From the IMG/VR virus record IMGVR_UViG_3300009370_000091, positions 1-35,169 of that record: a DNA stretch of 35,169 nt. One strand, written 5' to 3'. Position 1 is the stretch's first letter, and each line of letters starts with the position of its first letter. The translations under genes were made by a program, and so were the position numbers. The stretch comes from a virus. The notes beneath the pieces were generated by a model that was given only the letters and a program-made list of their open reading frames with translations, did no database searches and had not been told where the DNA came from. Shown one piece after another: positions 18,438 to 26,441 of the stretch.

Positions 18438-19217
18438 ATGAAAGAAATGGTAAAAGAAATAAGCACGAAGATTATGCCTCCAGCGAATTGCCCAAGTTGT
18501 GGTTCGATACTAGAATGGAAAAATGACCAGCTTTTTTGCGTAAGTCATAGTTGCCAAACTAAGGTATATAAACGAGTAGAACACTTTGCCAAAACTCTCA
18601 GGATAAAAGGTCTTGGACCAAAGACAGTAGAGAAGTTAGCTTTAAAAGATATAAACGAAATTTACTTATTAAATTATGATTATATACACTTTTGTTTAAA
18701 ATCTCATATAATGGCAAATAAGTTATTAGCAGAGATTGAGAAAAGTAAAGATGCGGATTTACAAACTTTATTACCAGCTTTTTCTATCCCCCTTTTTGGC
18801 AGAAGTGCTGCCGAAAAACTTTGTAGCAAAATTGAACATCTTAATGAGATCAATTTTACCAAATGCAAAGAGGCAGGGCTAGGTCAAAAAGTTACAGATA
18901 ATTTAATGGAATGGCTCATTATGACCTTTGATCAGTATTCAGACTTACCTTTTACTTGGAGAACGAACCACCCTGCAAAAACGGGGCAACAAGTAACTGA
19001 GTTAAAAGGAATAGTTTGTATATCTGGTAAGTTAAACACTTATAAAACAAAAGCTATTGCTAAAAATATTTTAGAAGAAAATGGTTATAAAGTAAAAAGT
19101 GGGTTAACAAAGGACGTGAACATTTTAGTAAATGAAAGTGGGATTGAATCCGCTAAAACTAAAAAGGCACGAAAAAATAAAATAAAAATAATAAATAATA
19201 TTAACGAATTAATCTAG
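18438..19217 (+). CDS. NAD-dependent DNA ligase, C-terminal (Zn finger, HhH, BRCT) subunit
   Basis: 259 residues. A four-cysteine zinc finger lies near the start (CPSCGSILEWKND, then C-x-4-C in FCVSHSC), followed by helix-hairpin-helix repeats (LRIKGLGPKTVEKLAL, AFSIPLFGRSAAEKL, AGLGQKVTDNL) and a C-terminal BRCT domain from about residue 190 (LKGIVCISGKLNTYKTKA, LEENGYKVKSGLTKDVNILV). These are exactly the parts missing from the upstream protein. Possible starts are 18438, 18450 or 18474; the first is given, though the last (MPPANCPSCG) would leave room for a leader from the intergenic promoter. Confidence 0.9.
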   Translation: MKEMVKEISTKIMPPANCPSCGSILEWKNDQLFCVSHSCQTKVYKRVEHFAKTLRIKGLGPKTVEKLALKDINEIYLLNYDYIHFCLKSHIMANKLLAEIEKSKDADLQTLLPAFSIPLFGRSAAEKLCSKIEHLNEINFTKCKEAGLGQKVTDNLMEWLIMTFDQYSDLPFTWRTNHPAKTGQQVTELKGIVCISGKLNTYKTKAIAKNILEENGYKVKSGLTKDVNILVNESGIESAKTKKARKNKIKIINNINELI

Positions 19218-19226
19218 GAGATTAAA

Positions 19227-19952
19227 ATGGCAGTACCTAAGTGGACAGATGAGCGCACAGACGAGCTCACAAATTTTGTAGGATCAGAGAGTCCTATCAG
19301 TCAAGCAACTGTTGCTTCAGCAGCAGAACACCTTGAAACAAGCCCAAGATCAGTTTCCTCTAAGTTAAGAAAAATGGGTTTTGACGTAGAATTAGCATCT
19401 AATGTTTCTACCAAAACTTTTTCTGACGAAGAAGAAGCTACACTTCAATCATTTGTTGAAGGTAATTCTGGGCAATATACTTATGCAGAAATAGCTGAAG
19501 CCTTTGCAGGTGGAAATTATTCCGCTAAGTCTATACAAGGTAAGATCCTTTCTATGGAACTTACTGGACACGTCAAGCCTACTGAGAAGCCTGCAAGCGT
19601 TAGAACTTATTCACCTGATGAAGAAGCAACATTCTTAGGAATGGTTGCAGATGGTGCATTTGTTGAAGATATCGCAGCAGCTCTTAATAGACCTATCAAT
19701 TCAATCAGAGGTAAAGCTCTTTCTTTCTTGAGAACAGGAGAGATTGGTGCTATACCAAAGCAAAGAGAAAGTAATGCAGCTTCTAAAGTTGATGCACTTA
19801 CTGAACTTGGTGATATTTCAGAAATGGGTGTCGCTGAGATTGCTGACAGTATTGGTAAAACTGAACGTGGCGTTAAAACTATGTTAACCAGACGCGGTTT
19901 AACTGCGGCTGATTATGATGGTGCAGCGCGAAAAGAAAGAGTAGCTAACTAA
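19227..19952 (+). CDS. Four-module SANT/HTH-like protein, family copy 4
   Basis: A 241-residue protein made of about four related modules: residues 5-55 (KWTDERTDELTNFV, TSPRSVSSKLRKMGF), 62-115 (TFSDEEEATLQSFV, YSAKSIQGKILSM), 125-175 (TYSPDEEATFLGMV, RPINSIRGKALSFLR) and 185-235 (DALTELGDISEM, KTERGVKTMLTRRGL). Each ends in a basic recognition-like helix. Codon use is richer in G/C-ending codons than in neighbours, hinting at high expression. AGGAG precedes the ATG and a strong terminator follows. A multi-domain DNA binder, maybe coating or organising phage DNA (inference). Confidence 0.8.
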   Translation: MAVPKWTDERTDELTNFVGSESPISQATVASAAEHLETSPRSVSSKLRKMGFDVELASNVSTKTFSDEEEATLQSFVEGNSGQYTYAEIAEAFAGGNYSAKSIQGKILSMELTGHVKPTEKPASVRTYSPDEEATFLGMVADGAFVEDIAAALNRPINSIRGKALSFLRTGEIGAIPKQRESNAASKVDALTELGDISEMGVAEIADSIGKTERGVKTMLTRRGLTAADYDGAARKERVAN

Positions 19953-19973
19953 GTTACCTTTTTCCAAAGGATT

Positions 19974-19999
19974 TTTAGGGTAGAAATACCCTAAATTTT
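19974..19999 (+). terminator. Rho-independent terminator
   Basis: TTTAGGGTA (19974-19982), GAAA loop, TACCCTAAA (19987-19995), then TTTT. A clear end for the ligase/SANT unit. The next gene starts 25 nt further on with no promoter of the common set, so helicase transcription may depend on read-through or a different promoter class. Confidence 0.85.
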
Positions 20000-20024
20000 C
20001 TTTGCTTAAAATCTGGGAGAAAAG

Positions 20025-21371
20025 ATGAATATAGCGTCTGCTTTATTTAATAGGATTATATTGGAACAAGATACTGAGACTTGGGGAAACCTTCAATCTC
20101 ATTACTTACCTCCAGAATATCAACCTATCCACAGAGCTATTAACAAACATTTTGAGCAATATCTTGCTCTTCCAACTTTTGACGACTTAAAACTAGAGTT
20201 AAGGGATCAGTCATTAAAAGAAAAAATATACGCAATAGAATCCCTCGAAGTGGACTCAAATCCATATCAATTACTAGAATACCTAAAAAATGAATATACC
20301 CAGATCGAAATACTCGGTCAGGTTGATGGTTATATTGATCAATCTGTAGGTATGGCTACGGCAGAAGAAAACATAGAAGCTATAGAAGATATAGTAGTTC
20401 ATGTTCGAAATAAAGTAGAAATAGATACAGAAACAGTAAGTATGCAGAAGATCAATGCCTTAGAAACCGAAGAAGAAATATCTAACTATATACCTCTTGG
20501 TCTTAATGATGAATATGATCAAAAGATGAAATTTACAAAAACAGACTTAGTATTATTAGGAGGTCGTAGAGGTGCGGGTAAATCCTTTAGTTGTGCTAAT
20601 ATAGCAGTACATCAATATAATCTAGGAAAAAGTTCTTTATACTTTACGATAGAAATGACTAAAGAGCAGACTTTTAGAAGATTTGCAGCTCTCGGTGCGA
20701 ATATACCTTTGAATAGATTAACACAAAGAATGTTAACTAAAAAAGAATATCAACGATTAGCTGAGTGGCAAGCCGATAGGTTTGAAGGAAGTAGTTCTGC
20801 TCTAATGGATTATTATAGTCATCAAAACTATGATAAATTTCAAGATACAGTTACAAAACTACCACTAAGACCCGATAAACAAATGGATATAGTATATGAT
20901 ACATCCCTTACATTAGCTAAGATTAAGGCTGAGATAGAGTATAGATCTAATTATTTAGATTTGGGTGTTGTAATAATTGATTATATAAATCAAGTAAGAA
21001 GATCGGCTGTACCCTCACGAGCAGGTCAATATGATTGGACAGAACAAATAGAAGTTAGTAAAACTTTAAAACAGTATTCACAAGATTATGGAGTATTATT
21101 CTTTTCTCCCTATCAAACGGATGCTACAGGAGAAGCTAGGTTTGCAAAAGGTATACTAGACGCAGCAGATGCAGCCTTTGCTATAGAGACTTATGATCCT
21201 TCAGATGGTTGTATTAGTTTTGTCTGTAAAAAAATGAGGAATGGTGCAATGGAAAGTTTCACAAGTGAAATGGATTGGGATACTTTACGTATTGGACCGA
21301 AAAGCGCGCTTAATCCAAAAGAGAAAGCGGATATGAAAGCAAAAATGAACGAGGAGGTTCATGAATTATGA
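20025..21371 (+). CDS. Replicative DNA helicase, DnaB/gp41 type
   Basis: 448 residues. The N-terminal domain of about 170 residues resembles phage gp41-type linkers. The RecA-like core has Walker A GGRRGAGKSF (about residues 184-192), a following YFTIEMTKEQTFRR (H1a-like), Walker B LGVVIIDYINQVRR with the catalytic-type Asp, and the sensor-like LFFSPYQTD. It unwinds DNA 5'-3' as a ring hexamer on the lagging strand and works with the primase at 21912. GGGAG precedes the ATG; an ATGA overlap leads to the next mini-gene. Confidence 0.92.
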   Translation: MNIASALFNRIILEQDTETWGNLQSHYLPPEYQPIHRAINKHFEQYLALPTFDDLKLELRDQSLKEKIYAIESLEVDSNPYQLLEYLKNEYTQIEILGQVDGYIDQSVGMATAEENIEAIEDIVVHVRNKVEIDTETVSMQKINALETEEEISNYIPLGLNDEYDQKMKFTKTDLVLLGGRRGAGKSFSCANIAVHQYNLGKSSLYFTIEMTKEQTFRRFAALGANIPLNRLTQRMLTKKEYQRLAEWQADRFEGSSSALMDYYSHQNYDKFQDTVTKLPLRPDKQMDIVYDTSLTLAKIKAEIEYRSNYLDLGVVIIDYINQVRRSAVPSRAGQYDWTEQIEVSKTLKQYSQDYGVLFFSPYQTDATGEARFAKGILDAADAAFAIETYDPSDGCISFVCKKMRNGAMESFTSEMDWDTLRIGPKSALNPKEKADMKAKMNEEVHEL

Positions 21372-21463
21372 CACAAGATGAAATTATAGGAATTACAGCA
21401 GTAGTATTAGGTTTCTTTAGTTGGGGAATAATACTAGGAATGTATATAGAAAAATGGAAATAA
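21368..21463 (+). CDS. Tiny membrane protein, 31 aa
   Basis: It starts in an ATGA overlap with the helicase stop (preceded by GAGG) and its end overlaps the SET gene. It contains one glycine-bearing span (IIGITAVVLGFFSWGIILGMY) with a basic end. Function unknown. Confidence 0.5.
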   Translation: MTQDEIIGITAVVLGFFSWGIILGMYIEKWK

Positions 21464-21852
21464 AAAAACATTTAGTAATAGAAAGAAGCGGATACAAATC
21501 CGTTCATGCAGCTGTACCTATTGGGAAAAGGGAGTTAATTTTACACTTAACAGGACTTTGGACTCCCTACCCAACAAGAACATCTATACAAGTAGGAAAA
21601 AGACATTTAGAGTCTGAAACAGGTGCTTGTATAAATCATAATTGTTATCCTAATGCAGAAATACTTTATATTCAAGGCTGGGACGCTAATGGAAGTCCTG
21701 TTTCTTCAGGTACTACAGGATTGGTTTCATTAAAAGAAATAGATAAAGGGGAAGAAATAACATTTGATTATAATATGACAGAAGATGTACTTGCTTGTCC
21801 TTTTATATGTAATTGTTGTGGCGTAGTAATAAAAGGAAAAAATTATGGGTGA
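21454..21852 (+). CDS. SET-domain protein lysine methyltransferase
   Basis: 132 residues from the ATG at 21454, which overlaps the previous mini-gene; a longer frame from 21421 would read through that gene. Hallmarks: NHNCYPN (61-67, the SET NHS/C-x-x-PN motif), GLVSLKEIDKGEEITFDY (90-106, with the E-[IL]-T-[FY]-DY motif) and a post-SET-like cysteine cluster (C115, C119, C121, C122). The size is close to the minimal viral SET proteins. It would transfer methyl groups from S-adenosylmethionine to lysine in a protein; the target is unknown. It sits between helicase and primase genes. Confidence 0.85.
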   Translation: MEIKKHLVIERSGYKSVHAAVPIGKRELILHLTGLWTPYPTRTSIQVGKRHLESETGACINHNCYPNAEILYIQGWDANGSPVSSGTTGLVSLKEIDKGEEITFDYNMTEDVLACPFICNCCGVVIKGKNYG

Positions 21853-21858
21853 TATATT

Positions 21859-21915
21859 ATGAGAGATATATTTTTATTTATAATTGGTGTCATTATTGTA
21901 TTTGTATTATTATGA
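21859..21915 (+). CDS. Possible 18-aa membrane peptide
   Basis: MRDIFLFIIGVIIVFVLL, one membrane span, ending in an ATGA overlap with the primase gene. The short gap after the SET gene and the overlap speak for it; the tiny size speaks against. Ribosome site weak (GGTGATAT). Unproven. Confidence 0.35.
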   Translation: MRDIFLFIIGVIIVFVLL

Positions 21916-22772
21916 ATGTAGAAGAACTAATACAAAAGAAAAAGATACCCTATAGATTACAGGGTGCTGATATTGTTATTGGATGTTTAAATCCTGAACA
22001 TGATGATAGTAATCCTTCTATGCGTATTGATAAAATTACAGGAATATTTCATTGTTTTTCTTGCGGATTTAAAGGAAATGTATTTAAGCATTATGATCAA
22101 CCAGTATCTTTTTTAGATCAAAAAAGAGTAGGTCTAAAGAAAAAGATAGAAGATAGTTTAATTTCTAGTGTAGGATTATCAATGCCGAAAGACTTTATGT
22201 TATATAAAGGAAACTATAGAGATATAAGACCAGAGACATATGAAGAATATTCTGCTTTTACACATCATGAGTCTCAATATATAGGTAGAGTAGTATTCCC
22301 AATAGAAGATATTACAGGTAGAATAACAGCTTTTATAGGCAGACACATGGATAGTACAATAGTACCAAAATATATGATATTTCCACCTAAAGCAAAATTG
22401 CCCATATTTCCACCTAAAGCAAATCCTATTTTAGGAAGGGTAGTATTAACCGAAGGTATATTTGATGCCTTAAATTTATTAGACAAAGGGTTATCTAATG
22501 CAATGTGCTGTTTTGGTACTAGAAATATAGATATTTATAAATTATCTGTATTAAAAGTTCAAGGAGTCATTGGAGTAGATATTCTTTTCGATGGAGATCA
22601 AGCAGGAAGAGAAGCCGCAGAGAACGTAGTTGAGCTTTGCGATAAAGTAGAATTAATCTCTCAGGTAGTAAGAATGCCAGATGGAATGGATCCAGGAGGG
22701 CTACCAAAAGAGAGAGTACAAAAATTAAAGGAGTGGTTATATGACGAACCAAACGAAAGTAGCATTAATTGA
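21912..22772 (+). CDS. DNA primase, DnaG type (CHC2 zinc finger and TOPRIM)
   Basis: 286 residues from ATG at 21912; an open extension upstream reads through the SET stop region and is rejected. A CHC2-type zinc site is near the start (CLNPEHDDSNPSM, then FHCFSCGFKGN). The TOPRIM domain has the catalytic Glu in LTEGIFDAL and DxD in VDILFDGDQAGREAA. It lays RNA primers with the helicase. A perfect in-frame 20-nt repeat adds nine residues in the middle (IFPPKA twice). It overlaps the polymerase gene by 32 nt, giving an order helicase, SET, primase, polymerase. Confidence 0.92.
   Translation: MNVEELIQKKKIPYRLQGADIVIGCLNPEHDDSNPSMRIDKITGIFHCFSCGFKGNVFKHYDQPVSFLDQKRVGLKKKIEDSLISSVGLSMPKDFMLYKGNYRDIRPETYEEYSAFTHHESQYIGRVVFPIEDITGRITAFIGRHMDSTIVPKYMIFPPKAKLPIFPPKANPILGRVVLTEGIFDALNLLDKGLSNAMCCFGTRNIDIYKLSVLKVQGVIGVDILFDGDQAGREAAENVVELCDKVELISQVVRMPDGMDPGGLPKERVQKLKEWLYDEPNESSIN
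22377..22423 (+). repeat. Tandem repeat inside the primase gene, period 27
   Basis: ATATTTCCACCTAAAGCAAA occurs at 22377-22396 and again at 22404-22423. The period of 27 nt is in frame, so the protein reads IFPPKAKLP followed by IFPPKANP. It looks like a recent slippage or duplication event and falls in a loop between the zinc and TOPRIM parts. Confidence 0.85.
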
Positions 22773-25026
22773 TAAAGCACCTAACAGAACGGACTATGTT
22801 AGGCACTTTAATAACGCATTTGAATTTGACCAATATCATCTGTGTTCAGAACAAAAAAAGAAAGTCCTAAAACGAGATGTAGATATAGAAATAGATTTAG
22901 ACCAATATGATTGGATTATATTGGTCGGTTCAGAGGCACTAATCTTCTTTACAAATGAAAGATCAGTGACTGAGCATAGCGGGCGTTTAATAGATAACAA
23001 ATTTCTCCCAGTTATAAACCCCGCTATGCTTTCCTTTAAACCCGAAGCAAGAAGAACATGGGAAGAATCCTTAAAGAATATAATAGGATATATAGATGGC
23101 AGTTTAAAACCTGTGGAATATTCAACAGAAAAGTTTAGGGGAATAGATAATAAAGCAGAAGCAGTAGAATATTTAAAAACGGCAATAGAGTCAGATAGTG
23201 AATATATAGCCTGCGATACAGAAACAACAGGTCTATTTCCAAGAGATGGACATATATTAGGAATTAGTTTATCTTATGAAGAAGATGCAGGAGTATATAT
23301 TCTAACAGATATTATTGATAATGAAGTGGAACAATTACTACAGTATATTTTCTGGCATAAAATAGTAATATTTCATAATGCTAAGTTTGACTTAGCTATG
23401 TTAGAGTATCATTTTAATTTTACTTTTGCAAGAGTAGAAGATACAATGCTAATGCATTATTTATTAAATGAGAATCCAGGTACTCATGGTTTAAAACAGT
23501 TAGCTATGAAACACACTAAATATGGTGATTATGAAAAACCATTATCAGAATATATAGATACTTATTGTAAAAGAAATAGAGTACTAAAATCACAATTTAA
23601 TTGGGGTATGATTCCTTTTGATATAATGCAAGTATACTCAGCTATGGATGCTGTAGTTACTTTCTGTATATTTAAACTATTTAAAGAAGCTATCGCTAAG
23701 AATCCAAAACTAGAAAAGGTATATAATAACCTATTAATTCCAGGTATGTTATTTTTAAAAGATTGTCAAGATACAGGAGTTCCTTTTGATAGAAAGAGAT
23801 TAGAACTTGCTCAGAATTTAATGGAAAAAGAGATACAAGAAGCTATTGATAATCTTTATAACTTTAAAGAAATAAAAGTATTTGAGAAAGGACAAGGTAA
23901 AGACTTTAATCCAAATAGTACAGTTCAATTACGAAGTTTATTATTTGATTACATTGGTTTAAGACCAACAGGAAAGAAAACAGGCACAGGAGCGCATAGT
24001 ACTGACGCAGAAGTGTTACAAAAATTAGGAGCAGAACATGAAGTACCACAATATATTCTCGATATACGACAGAAATCAAAGATCAAGAACACATACCTCG
24101 ATAAGATTATACCGCAACTTGACAGAGATAGTAGGCTTCGTACTAACTTTAATTTGCACTCTACTACTTCAGGCAGGTTATCTTCTTCTGGTAAGTTAAA
24201 TATGCAACAAATACCAAGAGATAATTCAATTATTAAAGGTTGTATAAGAGCAAAAGAAGGTAATAAAATAGTAGCTATGGATTTAACAACTGCAGAAGTA
24301 TATGTTGCTGCAGCCTTGTCTGGTGATAAGAATTTGCAACAAGTATTTAGAAGTGGTGGTAATTTCCATAGTTCTATTGCTAAACTAGTTTTTAAATTAC
24401 CTTGTGATGTAGAAGATGTAGGAAATATGTATAGCTTAGAAAGACAGGCAGCTAAGGCTGTTACTTTTGGTATTATGTATGGTGCAGGGGCTATGAAAAT
24501 ATCTCAACAAGTATCTTCAGATGCAGGTTCTTACTTTTCTGTAAAAGAAGCGCAAGAAGTTATCAATGATTATTTTCATCAATTTCAAGATTTAAAAAAG
24601 TGGTTAGAACATTGTAAAAACTTTATCGAAGCAAATGCTTTTATATATTCTACCTTTGGAAGAAAAAGAAGATTAGAAAATGTAAAATCAGCAGATAAAG
24701 GTATTGCTAGCCACGAAGTACGGTCGGGTATTAATTTCTTGGTACAATCTGTGGCTAGTGATATTAATTTAGCGGGTGCAATAGATATGCACAATTATGT
24801 TAAAGAACATAGTTTAAAAGCTAAAATATTCGCATTAGTTCATGACTCAGTTCTAGCAGAAGTTCCAGAGCATGAGATAGATCATTATTGTAAAAAGCTA
24901 AAAGGATTTATGCAATTTGATAGAGGAGTTTATATTGAAGGATGTCCTGTAGGATGTGATTTTGATATAGCAGATGATTATTCAAATGGAAAATTTGAGA
25001 AACAATATGGGAATTTAATGATATGA
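22741..25026 (+). CDS. DNA polymerase, family A, with 3'-5' exonuclease
   Basis: 761 residues. Exonuclease: ACDTETTG (D159, E161) and FHNAKFD. Polymerase: motif A AMDLTTAEVYVAAALSG with the catalytic Asp and Glu, motif B RQAAKAVTFGIMYGAG, motif C LVHDSVLAE. The residue equal to E. coli F762 is Phe. About 130 residues precede the exonuclease; this stretch (ILVGSEALIFF, LPVINPAMLSFKPEARRTW) recalls the last part of a uracil-DNA-glycosylase-type fold, without its cysteines. It overlaps the primase gene and the next small gene, so it is the centre of a replication operon. Confidence 0.95.
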   Translation: MTNQTKVALIDKAPNRTDYVRHFNNAFEFDQYHLCSEQKKKVLKRDVDIEIDLDQYDWIILVGSEALIFFTNERSVTEHSGRLIDNKFLPVINPAMLSFKPEARRTWEESLKNIIGYIDGSLKPVEYSTEKFRGIDNKAEAVEYLKTAIESDSEYIACDTETTGLFPRDGHILGISLSYEEDAGVYILTDIIDNEVEQLLQYIFWHKIVIFHNAKFDLAMLEYHFNFTFARVEDTMLMHYLLNENPGTHGLKQLAMKHTKYGDYEKPLSEYIDTYCKRNRVLKSQFNWGMIPFDIMQVYSAMDAVVTFCIFKLFKEAIAKNPKLEKVYNNLLIPGMLFLKDCQDTGVPFDRKRLELAQNLMEKEIQEAIDNLYNFKEIKVFEKGQGKDFNPNSTVQLRSLLFDYIGLRPTGKKTGTGAHSTDAEVLQKLGAEHEVPQYILDIRQKSKIKNTYLDKIIPQLDRDSRLRTNFNLHSTTSGRLSSSGKLNMQQIPRDNSIIKGCIRAKEGNKIVAMDLTTAEVYVAAALSGDKNLQQVFRSGGNFHSSIAKLVFKLPCDVEDVGNMYSLERQAAKAVTFGIMYGAGAMKISQQVSSDAGSYFSVKEAQEVINDYFHQFQDLKKWLEHCKNFIEANAFIYSTFGRKRRLENVKSADKGIASHEVRSGINFLVQSVASDINLAGAIDMHNYVKEHSLKAKIFALVHDSVLAEVPEHEIDHYCKKLKGFMQFDRGVYIEGCPVGCDFDIADDYSNGKFEKQYGNLMI

Positions 25027-25286
25027 CAGAAGTAGAAGTAAAACATAATATATACACCATAACATGGTGGATTAAATGGATTAGTAGCATTATAATATTA
25101 ATGGCTATGGTTATTCGTGCTTCACACCTAAGTCCTTTCTATGATAATGTATTATCTCTCATAGGTTGTATAGGATGGTTAATAGTAGGTATGAGATGGA
25201 GAGATAGAGCAATTATGATATTAAATACTGCGGCAGTTATAATATTATCTTTGGGAATTATAAACACGTTAGTGGGAATTATCTAA
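25023..25286 (+). CDS. Three-span membrane protein, 87 aa
   Basis: It starts in an ATGA overlap with the polymerase stop. Hydrophobic segments are about residues 15-32, 42-58 and 64-86 (IMILNTAAVIILSLGIINTL). A membrane protein coupled to the polymerase gene. Function unknown; a membrane tether for replication is a speculation only. Confidence 0.65.
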   Translation: MTEVEVKHNIYTITWWIKWISSIIILMAMVIRASHLSPFYDNVLSLIGCIGWLIVGMRWRDRAIMILNTAAVIILSLGIINTLVGII

Positions 25287-25302
25287 CAAATTAAGGGAAT
25301 TT

Positions 25303-25383
25303 ATGAAAAACATGGCAGAAATAGTTATATTCCTATTTTTATTCTTAATAATACAAATAGTATGGTATGAGAGCCTACAGTGA
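25303..25383 (+). CDS. Tiny membrane peptide, 26 aa
   Basis: AAGGGA lies 5 nt before the ATG. One strong span (IVIFLFLFLIIQIVWY). The stop overlaps the GTG start of the next gene (GTGA). Function unknown. Confidence 0.5.
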   Translation: MKNMAEIVIFLFLFLIIQIVWYESLQ

Positions 25384-25535
25384 AGTATTCTATAGAAAAA
25401 TTATATCACTTTACTTGTGATAAGTGTAAAATGTGGTGGAGTGTTGCAACTAATGAATTAGTTATGTATAATAAAACATGGTATTGTCCTTGGTGTTCTC
25501 ATAAACACAAACCTCCACATAAAGAGTTATTATGA
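25380..25535 (+). CDS. Small zinc-ribbon protein, 51 aa, GTG start
   Basis: GTG at 25380 overlaps the TGA of the previous mini-gene. Two CxxC knuckles (FTCDKCKMWW and YCPWCSHKH) separated by about 25 residues make a classical zinc ribbon. Such small proteins often act in transcription or nucleic acid binding. Its stop overlaps the next start in ATGA. The coding is very likely despite its size, because of the cysteine pattern and coupling. Confidence 0.75.
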   Translation: MKYSIEKLYHFTCDKCKMWWSVATNELVMYNKTWYCPWCSHKHKPPHKELL

Positions 25536-26011
25536 AAATACATAAGATAAAATTTCCAATTTATGTTATAGGCACAGAAGAAATAGAGGAAAGAGATGGA
25601 GTTTTATTTGCAGATCATAAAGTCGTAGATGATAAAAATATGAGTGGAGATACATTAGGTATACGAAGATTACAAACAAGTTTACCTAATTTATACCCAT
25701 TAAAATATATGTTGGAAGCTATGCCTAACTTAATGAGGCATAGAGGATATAACTATATAGATAATGAAGGAACTCTATTTAGTTATATGAAAGAAACATT
25801 TTATCCAATGAAATATCATAAGATAACAGCAGTAGATAAAAAAGATACAGTTTCATTACTATGGTTAGAAGATATTAACTTTCCAATAGAAGTACCAAGA
25901 CCACCAGCAATAGACTATAGATGGGCTGCAGTAATTTATAGAAATAACTTACCTTGGTTTTTTTATGAATATTCAACTGAATGGAAAAAAGACACAAAGA
26001 GAAAAGTATGA
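25532..26011 (+). CDS. Unknown protein, 159 aa
   Basis: A hydrophilic, mixed alpha/beta protein (IKFPIYVIGTEEIEERDG, GIRRLQTSLPNLYPLKYML, WAAVIYRNNLPWFFYEYS). No motif recognised and no membrane span. Overlaps both neighbours by 4 nt (ATGA), inside the replication cluster. Confidence 0.7.
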   Translation: MKIHKIKFPIYVIGTEEIEERDGVLFADHKVVDDKNMSGDTLGIRRLQTSLPNLYPLKYMLEAMPNLMRHRGYNYIDNEGTLFSYMKETFYPMKYHKITAVDKKDTVSLLWLEDINFPIEVPRPPAIDYRWAAVIYRNNLPWFFYEYSTEWKKDTKRKV

Positions 26012-26091
26012 TGACAATAAATAATTTAATCTTTATAGGATCTATGCTAGGATTCGTAGCATTAATATTAATAGTGATAAACTGGAAATGA
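26008..26091 (+). CDS. Tiny membrane peptide, 27 aa
   Basis: It starts in an ATGA overlap (or at the second ATG, 26011) and ends in ATGA overlap with the next gene. One membrane span (LIFIGSMLGFVALILIVI). Function unknown. Confidence 0.45.
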   Translation: MMTINNLIFIGSMLGFVALILIVINWK

Positions 26092-26441
26092 CTACAATAA
26101 TGACATTATTATTAATAAAACATTTTCTAGCAGATTATGTTTTTAATCCTGCTTATACCGTACCTGTAGATAAACATATATACGGAGGAAGAGGAGGACT
26201 AGAACATACTGCTATGCATATGTTCTGGTGTTTTATATTACTAGTGTGGATTCTACCTGTACAAACCGTATTATTAGTTACATTATTTGATGGATTTATA
26301 CATTATCACGAAGATTGGATTAAGACAAAGTATTTGTATAAAAGAAAGGGCTTATCACAACAACTTAGAAGATGTATAACAGGTTTTGATCAATTAGTAC
26401 ATATGCTAACATATGTGGCGATAACATATTTTGTAACATGA
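26088..26441 (+). CDS. DUF3307-like integral membrane protein
   Basis: 117 residues. The pattern LLLIKHFLADYVF near the start, a Lys (DKH), EHTAMHMFWCFILLV in the middle and FDGFIHYHEDWIK later follows DUF3307: a helix with H-x-x-x-D at one end, then His-rich helices in the membrane. Family function is unknown. ATGA overlaps on both sides tie it to the UvsW-like gene. Confidence 0.72.
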   Translation: MTTIMTLLLIKHFLADYVFNPAYTVPVDKHIYGGRGGLEHTAMHMFWCFILLVWILPVQTVLLVTLFDGFIHYHEDWIKTKYLYKRKGLSQQLRRCITGFDQLVHMLTYVAITYFVT

